NCBI GenBank assembly: GCA_964643725.1
Contig: CAZXTL010000007.1
Coordinates: 12,065-76,064, forward strand
Reading direction: 5' to 3'
Length of the DNA stretch: 64,000 bases
Source of the DNA: DYQY01 sp964643725
GTDB taxonomy: Bacteria > Margulisbacteria > Riflemargulisbacteria > GWF2-35-9 > DYQY01
Every line of letters begins with the position of its first letter. The stretch's first letter is position 1. The notes under the pieces are model-generated. The model made no database searches. It was not told where the DNA came from and was given only the letters and a program-made list of their open reading frames with translations. Shown piece by piece: positions 42,965 to 51,270 of this stretch. The translations under genes were made by a program, and so were the position numbers.

Positions 42965-44509
42965 ATGACTAAATACCGTCCAGCATTACTTGCAATATTA
43001 GATGGTTGGGGAATTGGGAAAAATGATGAAAGCAATGCTATTTTTTTAGCTGAAACACCCAATCTAATAAATTTTCTAAAAACATACCCAACTTCTTCAC
43101 TTAATACTAATGGTCGCGAAGTTGGTCTTCCAGATGGAGTTATGGGAAACTCTGAAGTCGGGCATCAAAATATCGGAGCCGGTAGAGTCGTTTATCAATC
43201 TCTAGTAAAAATAAATGTTGATATTGAAAATGGAGATTTTTTTAAAAATTCCCCTATTCATAAAGCATTCTTAAATGCGCAGAAAAATAACACAGCTATC
43301 CATTTTATTGGCTTACTTTCAGACGGAGGTGTTCATAGCGATATATCTCATCTTTTTGCCCTACTCCAAAAAGCTAAAAACATGAACCTAAGCAAAGTAT
43401 TCATACATGCATTAATGGACGGACGAGACACTTCCCCTACCTCAGGCATTAATTACATGCAAAAACTTGAAAATAAGATAAATGAGCTTGGTGTTGGGCG
43501 AGTTGTCAGTGTTATGGGTAGATATTACGCAATGGATAGAGACAATAACTATGACAGAAACCTTATCGCTTATAAAGCAATCGTTAATGGCGAAGGTGAA
43601 ATTCACAATAATCCAATACAACTTCTTAAAGAAAAATATGAATTAAAACAAAATGATGAATTTATAATGCCTACTGTAATTACTAGAGATGGCAATATTA
43701 CCAAACTTGAGGAAAATGACTCAATGGTTTTCTTTAATTTTAGACCAGACAGATCAAGACAGATAACTAAAGCATTTTTAAATAAAGTTAATGATGACCC
43801 AAAAAACATTTTCCAAAATATTGTAACACCTAAAATATTCTTTACTTCTTTTACGGAATATCAGTCAGGACTAAATGAGAACGTCGCATATCCACCTGAT
43901 ACTTTTACAAATACTCTTGGGGAATACTTATCTAAAATCGGACTTTCGCAATTGAGAATTGCGGAAACAGAAAAATATGCACATGTTACTTTTTTCTTTA
44001 ATGGTGGTTCGGAAAAAGTATTTACTGGAGAAGACAGAATTCTTGTTCCGTCTCCAAAAGAAGTTGATGGCTATTATGACAGAAAACCTGAAATGTCAGC
44101 ATATGAAGTAACAGACAAATTACTAGCTGCTATAGAAAGTGATAAATATGATGTTATCGTTCTAAATTACGCTAATATGGACATGGTTGGACACACTGGA
44201 GTTATCCCAGCTGCGATTAAAGCAGTAGAAACAGTTGACACATGTATAGGAAAAGTAGTTTCAGCTATTCAGAAAAAAAACGGACTAGTTATTGTTACTG
44301 CAGATCACGGAAACGCTGACCATATGATGGAACAAGACGGATCAGTAATGACCGCACATTCAATGAACAAGGTTCCAATGGTTGTCATTAGTAATGAGCA
44401 GGTGTCCTTAAAAAAAGAAGGTAAGCTTGCTGATATAGTTCCAACATTACTTGACCTACTAAAAATTGAAAAACCAATAGAAATGACCGGAGAGTCGTTA
44501 TTAAATTAA
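42965..44509 (+). CDS. gpmI: Phosphoglycerate mutase, 2,3-BPG-independent
   Basis: Interconverts 3- and 2-phosphoglycerate using two Mn ions and a phosphoserine. 514 residues, full length. ILDGWGIG carries the metal Asp13, MGNSEVGHQNIGAG has the catalytic Ser63, and the C-terminal metal site is in NYANMDMVGHTG and VTADHGNADHM. AGGGAGAT precedes ATG. It is the only plus-strand gene right of dif apart from a small unknown gene at 49264. A second, unrelated mutase (gpmA) lies at 46406. Confidence 0.97.
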   Translation: MTKYRPALLAILDGWGIGKNDESNAIFLAETPNLINFLKTYPTSSLNTNGREVGLPDGVMGNSEVGHQNIGAGRVVYQSLVKINVDIENGDFFKNSPIHKAFLNAQKNNTAIHFIGLLSDGGVHSDISHLFALLQKAKNMNLSKVFIHALMDGRDTSPTSGINYMQKLENKINELGVGRVVSVMGRYYAMDRDNNYDRNLIAYKAIVNGEGEIHNNPIQLLKEKYELKQNDEFIMPTVITRDGNITKLEENDSMVFFNFRPDRSRQITKAFLNKVNDDPKNIFQNIVTPKIFFTSFTEYQSGLNENVAYPPDTFTNTLGEYLSKIGLSQLRIAETEKYAHVTFFFNGGSEKVFTGEDRILVPSPKEVDGYYDRKPEMSAYEVTDKLLAAIESDKYDVIVLNYANMDMVGHTGVIPAAIKAVETVDTCIGKVVSAIQKKNGLVIVTADHGNADHMMEQDGSVMTAHSMNKVPMVVISNEQVSLKKEGKLADIVPTLLDLLKIEKPIEMTGESLLN

Positions 44510-44511
44510 TA

Positions 44512-45645
44512 CTAATTGATTTTCCAATTACGCAAATGTCCAGGAACTGCATCATTAGGCTTATCTTTGACTCTCTGCATTATCTCTTTTATTTTCATAT
44601 AAGCTTCTCTGCTTTTAGGAGCACGGCTTAAATAGCAACATGCATGCCCTAGATTAATCTCAACTTCAGGCATTCCAATAACCTCAGCTGCATTGTATAC
44701 ATCGGTAGCTATTTGTAAGGCAACAGGATCTGCGAGTCCTACATCTTCGGAGGCGAAGATAATCATCCGTCTTGCAATAAACCTTGGGTCCTCACCAGAC
44801 AAGAGCATTCTTGCAAGGTAGTATACAGCGTCATCTTCATTACCAGCTCTCATAGATTTTATAAAAGCAGAGATTAAGTCATAGTGTTCATTTTCGTCAT
44901 AATGGAGAACCTTATGCAATGTCACTTGATGTATATCTTCTTCATCAAGGTCGACAATAGACCCAAATTCTGCTTTTTTACTTAAGACCATAAGTTCTAG
45001 ATTATTAAGAACTTGCCTTAGATCCCCATCACAACTAAAAATAAACTTTTTTAATATATCTTTATTAATCTGTATATCCCAATTAGATAATAATACATCC
45101 ACCTTAATTGCTCTCTCTACTGCTTTTTTAATATCTATATAGGTTAATGGCTTAAATTCGAAAAGTTTACTTCTGGAAACTAAGGCTGAATTCAAACTAT
45201 ACAATGGGTTAGCAGTTGTGGCTCCTATAAATTGGATAATACCGCTTTCTAAATCTTTTAATAAAACGTCCTGTTGGCTTTTATTAAATCTATGTATTTC
45301 ATCTACAAAAAGAATTGTTTTTTTCCTATAATAAGAAAAATCTTTTTTAGCTTCTTCAATAACATTTCTTATATCGGACACTTTACTCTCAACAGCATTA
45401 AGTTCTACAAATTTTGATTCTGTTCTGTTCGCTATAATCTTTGCTAAACTCGTTTTTCCTGTACCAGGTGGACCAAAAAATATAAGAGCCCCTACTCTAT
45501 CGGCGTCTATTATTTTCCTTAATAATTTACCCTCACCAACAATATGATCTTGACCTACAAATTCATCAAGAGATTTTGGACACAATCTAAATGCTAGTGG
45601 TTTTCTAGGGTCATCTTCGATAGAAGCAGAAAATATATCAGTCAT
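44512..45645 (-). CDS. rarA: Replication-associated recombination ATPase RarA/MgsA
   Basis: AAA+ ATPase that acts at stalled replication forks. 377 residues. Walker A FFGPPGTGKTSLA (about 47-59), ELNAVESKVSDIRNVIEEA, Walker B LFVDEIHRFNKSQQDVLL, sensor GATTANP, and the tetramerisation region DDAVYYLARMLLSGEDPRFIARR. It ends at HLRNWKIN, about 60 residues short of the usual 430-450, lacking the family's C-terminal tail. Last gene of the serC-pfkA-gpmA-xth-rarA block; its start overlaps the xth stop region by 8 bases. Confidence 0.93.
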   Translation of the reverse strand: MTDIFSASIEDDPRKPLAFRLCPKSLDEFVGQDHIVGEGKLLRKIIDADRVGALIFFGPPGTGKTSLAKIIANRTESKFVELNAVESKVSDIRNVIEEAKKDFSYYRKKTILFVDEIHRFNKSQQDVLLKDLESGIIQFIGATTANPLYSLNSALVSRSKLFEFKPLTYIDIKKAVERAIKVDVLLSNWDIQINKDILKKFIFSCDGDLRQVLNNLELMVLSKKAEFGSIVDLDEEDIHQVTLHKVLHYDENEHYDLISAFIKSMRAGNEDDAVYYLARMLLSGEDPRFIARRMIIFASEDVGLADPVALQIATDVYNAAEVIGMPEVEINLGHACCYLSRAPKSREAYMKIKEIMQRVKDKPNDAVPGHLRNWKIN

Positions 45646-46405
45646 CTTTTAATACCAATTCAATAGGACAATGATCAGAACCTAGCACTTGATTATGTAT
45701 ACAAACATCAATTATCTTATCAGCTACACTATTGCTTACTAAAAAATGATCAATACGCCAACCAATGTTTTTCTGTCTTGCATTTGCCATATAGCTCCAC
45801 CATGTATACTTTATAACTTCTGGATAAAGCATACGAAAAGCATCTACGAAACCAGACTTTAAATATTTCACAAAACCTTCTCTTTCTTCATTGGTATATC
45901 CAGCATTCCGTTTATTAGCAGATGGGTTTTTAAGATCGATAGCCTCTGGCGCAACATTTAAATCACCACAAACAATAACAGGTTTAATCATATTTAAATT
46001 TATAATATATTGTAGAAAATCTTTATCCCATTCATTTTGTCTATAAGGTAATCTTAACAATTCTCTCTTAGAATTTGGAGTATACACATTTACCAAATAA
46101 TATAACGGGAGATTAATTGTTATTACCCTGCCCTCTAAATCATGCTTCTGTATACCAATACCATAAGAAACCTCAAAGGGTTCAATTTTTGAAAATATAG
46201 CGGTACCTGAATAGCCACTTTTTTCAGCACTATTCCAATAAATATATTTATATCCTAATATATTAAAGTCAAAATCGACTTGTTCAGAAAAAGCTTTCGT
46301 TTCTTGTATACATAATATATCAGGGCTAAAATCAGATAAATATTCCGAAAAACCCTTACTAATAATTGATCTAATTCCGTTAACATTCCATGAGTGTATA
46401 CGCAT
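45638..46405 (-). CDS. xth: Exodeoxyribonuclease III family AP endonuclease
   Basis: Incises abasic sites and removes 3' blocks in base excision repair. 255 residues, full length. WNVNGIRS (Asn), CIQETKA (metal Glu), the Tyr in NVYTPNSK, GDLNVAPEAIDL (Asp/Asn), the WRIDHFLVS segment and the terminal GSDHCPIELVL catalytic His. Starts directly after the gpmA stop with no gap. Confidence 0.95.
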   Translation of the reverse strand: MRIHSWNVNGIRSIISKGFSEYLSDFSPDILCIQETKAFSEQVDFDFNILGYKYIYWNSAEKSGYSGTAIFSKIEPFEVSYGIGIQKHDLEGRVITINLPLYYLVNVYTPNSKRELLRLPYRQNEWDKDFLQYIINLNMIKPVIVCGDLNVAPEAIDLKNPSANKRNAGYTNEEREGFVKYLKSGFVDAFRMLYPEVIKYTWWSYMANARQKNIGWRIDHFLVSNSVADKIIDVCIHNQVLGSDHCPIELVLKDD

Positions 46406-47089
46406 TTAAATATAATACTTTCTGATCACTTGTAAACATCCATCTAGTTCGTATACTAGCGGTATTCCTGTAGGTATATTCAAATCCATCACGTCATCGT
46501 CAGTCATATTGTCGAGAACTTTAACTAAAGCTCTTAAGCTATTACCATGGGCAGAAATGATTACTTTCTTATTATTAGCAATTTGAGGACAAATAATATC
46601 ATTGTAATACGGAACAACTCTATCAATTGTCATCTGAAGATTCTCACAAAAAGGAATTTCATCCTTTGGAACGTCTATATACACTGGGTCATTGCCAGGA
46701 TATCGAGAATCGTCTTCAGTTAAAGCTGGAGGAAATTCAGAAATACTCCTTCTCCATTTTTTTACCTGATCCTCTCCGTATACTAATGCTGTTTCTTGTT
46801 TATTTAAGCCTTGAAGAGCACCATAATGTCTTTCGTTTAATTTATAACTTTTAAATATTGGAATATTTGCTAACGATAATTCAGTTAAAATAATATCTAA
46901 AGTTATTTGAGCTCTTTGCAAAAATGAGGTATACGCAACATCAAAAGTATAAGCCAATGCTTTTAGCTTTTTTCCAGCCTCATGAGCTTCATGTATACCT
47001 TGTTCAGACAAACTAACATCAGTCCATCCTGTAAAACGGTTTTCTAAATTCCAAACGCTCTCGCCATGACGAATAAGAACAAGATTCAT
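46406..47089 (-). CDS. gpmA: Phosphoglycerate mutase, 2,3-BPG-dependent
   Basis: Histidine-phosphatase-fold mutase of glycolysis. 227 residues. The phosphohistidine motif is LVLIRHGESVWNLENRFTGW (His8), with ERHYGALQGLNK and the second His in ISAHGNSLRAL. Full length, no lesion. Directly after pfkA in a glycolytic/serine block. The window thus has two non-homologous enzymes for the same reaction, with gpmI 2 kb away. Confidence 0.96.
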   Translation of the reverse strand: MNLVLIRHGESVWNLENRFTGWTDVSLSEQGIHEAHEAGKKLKALAYTFDVAYTSFLQRAQITLDIILTELSLANIPIFKSYKLNERHYGALQGLNKQETALVYGEDQVKKWRRSISEFPPALTEDDSRYPGNDPVYIDVPKDEIPFCENLQMTIDRVVPYYNDIICPQIANNKKVIISAHGNSLRALVKVLDNMTDDDVMDLNIPTGIPLVYELDGCLQVIRKYYI

Positions 47090-47091
47090 AA

Positions 47092-48075
47092 TTATAAACT
47101 TAGTTTATTAAACATATCCAAAGTGCCCAATGATATAGTTTTTTTGTTTTCCCATGTTTCCTTTAAAGGAACATAATTAACACAATCATTCATACACGTA
47201 TATCCAACCATTACTCCACTCATGCCTTTGTCTATCGCAATAACAGCTTCATAGCCTAATCTACTTGCTACTATTCTATCAAGAGCTGATGGAGAGCCAC
47301 CTCTTTGAAGGTGACCTAATATAGACAAACGAATATCCCAACTATCACCAAGATCTACTTGAAGTTTTTCTTTAACCGCAAAACCGCCGCCTAGCTCATC
47401 ACCTTCAGCAACTATTACAATAAAACTTTTTTTGCCTTTTCGTTTACCTTCTTTTAATTTTTCGAGAATACTAGAGTATTCATCTTTGCTTTCAGGAATA
47501 AAAACACCTTCTGCTCCTGATGAAATTCCTGTATACATAGCAAGATAGCCAGAATGCCTACCCATTACTTCGATTACAAATAATCTGTCGTGAGAAGTAG
47601 CAGTGTCTCTGATTTTATCAATACATTCAACAGCAGTATTAAGAGCAGTATCATATCCTATAGTATATTCAGTACCATATAAATCATTATCTATAGTGCC
47701 AGGAACTCCTATCCCCTGTATACCAGATTCTGTTATTATATCCTGTAGCCCTCTAAAAGAACCATCTCCGCCTATAACTATCAGCTTACGTATACCTCTT
47801 GATGCCATATGCTCATAAGCTATTTTTCTTCCTTCTTCTGTTTTAAATCTAGCACTTCTTGCTGTTTGGATAAAAGTTCCACCCCTATTAAGAGTATTAC
47901 CTACAGAACGAATGTCTAAATCTTCAAACCATCCATTGATAAGTCCTTCATATCCTCTTCTAGCTGCAAGCACATCATAGCCGAGACCAACAGCAGTTCT
48001 TACTACTGCTCTGACTGCAGCATTCATTCCTGGCCCATCCCCTCCACTTGTTAAAACAGCAATAGTATCTTTCAT
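47092..48075 (-). CDS. pfkA: ATP-dependent 6-phosphofructokinase
   Basis: Committed step of glycolysis. 327 residues. VLTSGGDGPGMNAAVRAVVR, the IVIGGDGSFRG loop (Gly after GGD, typical of ATP and not pyrophosphate use), catalytic PGTIDNDLYGTEYTIGYDTA and EVMGRHSGYLA. The allosteric-site residues seem conserved (GGxPSALDR form in QRGGSPSALDR). GGAGGCG precedes ATG at 48075. Cotranscribed with serC upstream and gpmA downstream. Confidence 0.97.
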   Translation of the reverse strand: MKDTIAVLTSGGDGPGMNAAVRAVVRTAVGLGYDVLAARRGYEGLINGWFEDLDIRSVGNTLNRGGTFIQTARSARFKTEEGRKIAYEHMASRGIRKLIVIGGDGSFRGLQDIITESGIQGIGVPGTIDNDLYGTEYTIGYDTALNTAVECIDKIRDTATSHDRLFVIEVMGRHSGYLAMYTGISSGAEGVFIPESKDEYSSILEKLKEGKRKGKKSFIVIVAEGDELGGGFAVKEKLQVDLGDSWDIRLSILGHLQRGGSPSALDRIVASRLGYEAVIAIDKGMSGVMVGYTCMNDCVNYVPLKETWENKKTISLGTLDMFNKLSL

Positions 48076-48087
48076 GAAAAACGCCTC

Positions 48088-49167
48088 CTATGAATTATTT
48101 TTTTCAAATTTAATCATAAAGTCTACTAACGCTTGAACGCCTTCTATTGACATAGCATTATATATACTTGCTCTCATCCCTCCGACACTTCGATGTCCTT
48201 TTAAGTTCACTAAACCAAAAATTGCTGCCTCAGCTACAAACTTTGAATCCAGGTCTTCACTCCCTGTAAGAAATGGAACATTCATCAATGATCTATCGTT
48301 TCTATTTACAGGAGATTTAAATAATTTAGAATTATCTATACAATCATACAAAAGTTTTGCTTTTTTTTCATTTCTTATTTGTGCAGCAGCAACACCACCA
48401 TTTTCTAAAAGATCAGCAAAAACTAAACCAGCTAAATATATTGAATAAGAAGATGGTGTATTAATCATAGACTCTTCTTTATCAGTAAGTTTGTAATTGT
48501 ATAGTTTTGGAGTAATACTCATTTCTTTGCCTATTAAAGATCTCTTTACAATAACGATACAAAGACCAGCAGGTCCGATATTCTTTTGAGCTCCAGCAAA
48601 TATACAAGCATAGTCATTAACATCAATCACTTCAGATAAAATGTATGATGACATATCAGAAACAATTGGAATATTCGTTTTTGGGAGTTTAGTATACTTT
48701 GTACCATAAATAGTATTATTCGAAACAATATGCAAATAATCTATATCTGTTGGAATATCTAATTTATCAACATCTGGAATAAAAGTAAAATTTTGTTCTT
48801 TAGAAGATGCTATAACATTAACTTCAACATATCTAACAGCTTCTTCTATTGCCTTATCAGACCATGTCCCTGTATTAATAATAGCTATCTTCTTTTTTTC
48901 AGACGCTAAATTCATAGGCACTGCAGCAAACTGAGCACTTGCGCCTCCATGCATAAAAAGAACAGCATATTCGTCAGAAATATTCATTAATTTTCTAAGA
49001 TCTGCCTCAGCTGATTTAATGATCTTATCGTATTGCTTTGATCTATGTGACATCTCCATAACAGACATTCCTGTCCCTTTATAATCCAACATTTCTTTTT
49101 GTGCTATTTCTAATACATTTTGTGGTAAAACTGCAGGTCCTGCACTGAAATTATATACTCTACCCAT
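48088..49167 (-). CDS. serC: Phosphoserine aminotransferase
   Basis: Transamination of 3-phosphohydroxypyruvate in serine (and B6) synthesis, PLP-dependent. 359 residues. YNFSAGPAVLPQNVLE, FMHGGASAQF and the PLP lysine Lys195 in FAGAQKNIGPAGL; the C-terminal GLVNLKGHRSVGGMRASIYN is typical. AAAGGAG upstream supports ATG 49167. Head of a block that links serine branch-point and lower glycolysis genes. Confidence 0.97.
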   Translation of the reverse strand: MGRVYNFSAGPAVLPQNVLEIAQKEMLDYKGTGMSVMEMSHRSKQYDKIIKSAEADLRKLMNISDEYAVLFMHGGASAQFAAVPMNLASEKKKIAIINTGTWSDKAIEEAVRYVEVNVIASSKEQNFTFIPDVDKLDIPTDIDYLHIVSNNTIYGTKYTKLPKTNIPIVSDMSSYILSEVIDVNDYACIFAGAQKNIGPAGLCIVIVKRSLIGKEMSITPKLYNYKLTDKEESMINTPSSYSIYLAGLVFADLLENGGVAAAQIRNEKKAKLLYDCIDNSKLFKSPVNRNDRSLMNVPFLTGSEDLDSKFVAEAAIFGLVNLKGHRSVGGMRASIYNAMSIEGVQALVDFMIKFEKNNS

Positions 49168-49247
49168 CTTAAACTCCTTTTATTATATTTTATATTAATG
49201 ATTATAGGTCTTTTTAAAAAAACAATAAATGGGAAATAATGATAGTT

Positions 49248-49256
49248 GTTACGATA
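49248..49256 (+). promoter_or_regulatory. GTTACGATA motif upstream of the unknown gene at 49264
   Basis: GTTACGATA, the same core as at 38432, 40686 and 56672 (read on the coding strand). It ends 7 bases before ATG 49264, the distance expected for a -10 element of a leaderless gene. Confidence 0.3.
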
Positions 49257-49263
49257 TATTAAT

Positions 49264-49779
49264 ATGAAATCAAAAATTATAGCTTTTAAACCCATAACTT
49301 CTAAAGCAGTTGATGCTTCTTACAGAATAATGTTAGCGTCTATTAATGCAAATCTAGAGGATATCCAAACATCAATTAATAAAATAAAACCAATTGTTAA
49401 TTCATATCAAAAAGATGAACAAGCTGCTGTTATGAAATGCAAAAAAGAAATAGAATATATTAACAATACTATCAATGACTGTATGACTATCCTTAAAGAT
49501 TTTGATTTATCATTAGGAAATAAATACTTAGCAAGTGAGAATTCTTCAGAAAAGTCAAAAAATACAATTTTTGAAAAAAGGCATAAATTTTTAAAAATAT
49601 ACCAAGAACTCTTAACTTTATTAAATAATCTTGCAGATGAAATAGTAGAGCATAATGGCAATCTTGATGATTTCAATATTTTCAGAGAAGACTTTCGAAA
49701 AATATATGATGAAATAAATGAAACACTTCCGTTAATTAAAAACCAAACAGCAGCTTTAAGAATACAATTACGATTATAA
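49264..49779 (+). CDS. Unknown coiled-coil protein, 171 aa
   Basis: From ATG 49264 (MKSKIIAFKPITSKAVDA) the product has 171 residues, mostly helical with heptad-like stretches (about 20-65, 100-130, 140-170). No recognised domain. A TTG at 49246 extends the frame by 6 codons but would include the GTTACGATA motif, so ATG is preferred. No Shine-Dalgarno. Lies between divergent serC and tRNA-Arg. Confidence 0.55.
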   Translation: MKSKIIAFKPITSKAVDASYRIMLASINANLEDIQTSINKIKPIVNSYQKDEQAAVMKCKKEIEYINNTINDCMTILKDFDLSLGNKYLASENSSEKSKNTIFEKRHKFLKIYQELLTLLNNLADEIVEHNGNLDDFNIFREDFRKIYDEINETLPLIKNQTAALRIQLRL

Positions 49780-49783
49780 AGTT

Positions 49784-49860
49784 TGGCGTCCTCGGCGCGA
49801 TTTGAACGCACGGCCTTTCGCTTAGGAGGCGAACGCTCTATCCTACTGAGCTACGAGGAC
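49784..49860 (-). tRNA. tRNA-Arg (anticodon CCU)
   Basis: Minus strand: acceptor GTCCTCG/CGAGGAC, D arm GCTCAGTAGGATAGAGC, anticodon stem TTCGC/GCGAA with loop CTCCTAA (anticodon CCT at 49836-49834), T arm GTGCG-TTCAAAT-CGCGC, encoded GCCA end. It decodes AGG. 21 bases downstream of purF and possibly cotranscribed with it. Confidence 0.96.
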
Positions 49861-49881
49861 GTTAGCAACTTAATAGTCACT

Positions 49882-51270
49882 TTAAATAATATCATACCCT
49901 GTTTTAGATCTTTGAAGATTATCTGGAACCTGGACTGGATAGTCTCCATTAAAACATGCTAAGCAAAGATGCTCTTTTGGTAAATGGATTGCATTAACAA
50001 GGCCCTTTAATGAAAGATATCCAATTGAGTCTACTTCTAAAATCTTTCCAATTTCTTCTACGGAATGATTAGCAGCAATCAATTCTTTTTGTGACTCAGT
50101 ATCTATACCATAAAAACATGGCCATTTCACTTCAGGAGCACTAATCCTCATATGAATCTCTTTTGCTCCGACAGATCTTAATAATTTCACTATTTTTTTA
50201 CTTGTAGTTCCCCTAACAATAGAGTCATCAACAAGAACTATTCTTTTATTCTTTATAGCAGAAATTATAGGGTTAAGTTTTAGCCTAACTCCTACTTCTC
50301 TCAAAAGCTGATCAGGCTGAATAAATGTTCTACCGATATATCTATTCTTAATCAATCCTTCAGCAAATGGAATTCCACTTTCTCTAGAAAAACCTATAGC
50401 AGCTGGAGTTCCTGAATCAGGAACACTAATTACTGAATCAGCGTCTACAGGATGTTCTCTATATAAATTTCTTCCCATTCTAACTCTAGCTTCATAAAGA
50501 TTTTTACCACTAATACACGAGTCAGGTCTTGCGAAATATAAAAACTCAAAAGCACATGCTGCAAGTCTTTGTTGTGGTTCAAACACAGTATTAAAAGAAA
50601 CACCATTTTTACTAATTACAACCATTTCACCAGGCATTACTTCTCTTATATGCTCTGCTCCAACAACACCTAACGCGCAATCTTCGCTAGCGATAGCAAA
50701 ACCACCTGATATTTCACCTATAACCATAGGTCTAATTCCAAACGAATCTCTCATTCCTACTATTTTATCTGGAGTTAAAACAACAAAACTATACGCACCT
50801 TTTAACCTCTTAGACACTTCTGCAATAGCTTCCTCAATAGTATCTTTCTCAGACAAAGTGAGCATGGCACAAATAAGTTCTGTATCAGATGAAGAATTAA
50901 AGCGAAAGCCTTTATCCATACACCAATCTCTAAGTTCTTGAATATTTACAAGGTTACCATTATGCGCTAACGACATATATGTTCCCTTAAACATAAACGC
51001 AAAAGGATGTGCATTTTCTACAAATGAAGAACCAGTTGTAGAATAACGGACATGTCCAATTGCAATCTCACCTTTTGGAAGTGCATCCATATCTTCTTTA
51101 GTAAAAGCTTGTGAGATTAGTCCTAGCTTTTTAATAGTATGAACTTGCTCTCCATTAGAAACAGATATACCAGCACTTTCCTGCCCTCTGTGTTGTAAAG
51201 CAAATAAACTAAAATAAGTTGATTCAATTACATTTAACTTATTAGAATATATACCAAATATTCCACACAT
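49882..51270 (-). CDS. purF: Amidophosphoribosyltransferase (Fe-S type)
   Basis: First step of de novo purine synthesis. 462 residues. The N-terminal Ntn glutaminase begins MCGIFGIYSN, so Cys2 is the nucleophile and there is no propeptide. The PRPP motif is VLVDDSIVRGTTSKKI. Cysteines in AACAFEFLYFARPD, WPCFYGID and HLCLACFNG (about 436 and 439) fall where the B. subtilis-type enzyme holds a 4Fe-4S cluster. One-base overlap with purL (TAATG). Confidence 0.97.
   Translation of the reverse strand: MCGIFGIYSNKLNVIESTYFSLFALQHRGQESAGISVSNGEQVHTIKKLGLISQAFTKEDMDALPKGEIAIGHVRYSTTGSSFVENAHPFAFMFKGTYMSLAHNGNLVNIQELRDWCMDKGFRFNSSSDTELICAMLTLSEKDTIEEAIAEVSKRLKGAYSFVVLTPDKIVGMRDSFGIRPMVIGEISGGFAIASEDCALGVVGAEHIREVMPGEMVVISKNGVSFNTVFEPQQRLAACAFEFLYFARPDSCISGKNLYEARVRMGRNLYREHPVDADSVISVPDSGTPAAIGFSRESGIPFAEGLIKNRYIGRTFIQPDQLLREVGVRLKLNPIISAIKNKRIVLVDDSIVRGTTSKKIVKLLRSVGAKEIHMRISAPEVKWPCFYGIDTESQKELIAANHSVEEIGKILEVDSIGYLSLKGLVNAIHLPKEHLCLACFNGDYPVQVPDNLQRSKTGYDII

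Noticed and set aside
49246..49263. TTG start extending the unknown gene at 49264
   Set aside because: It would translate the GTTACGATA motif and has no ribosome site; the ATG gives a natural N-terminus.
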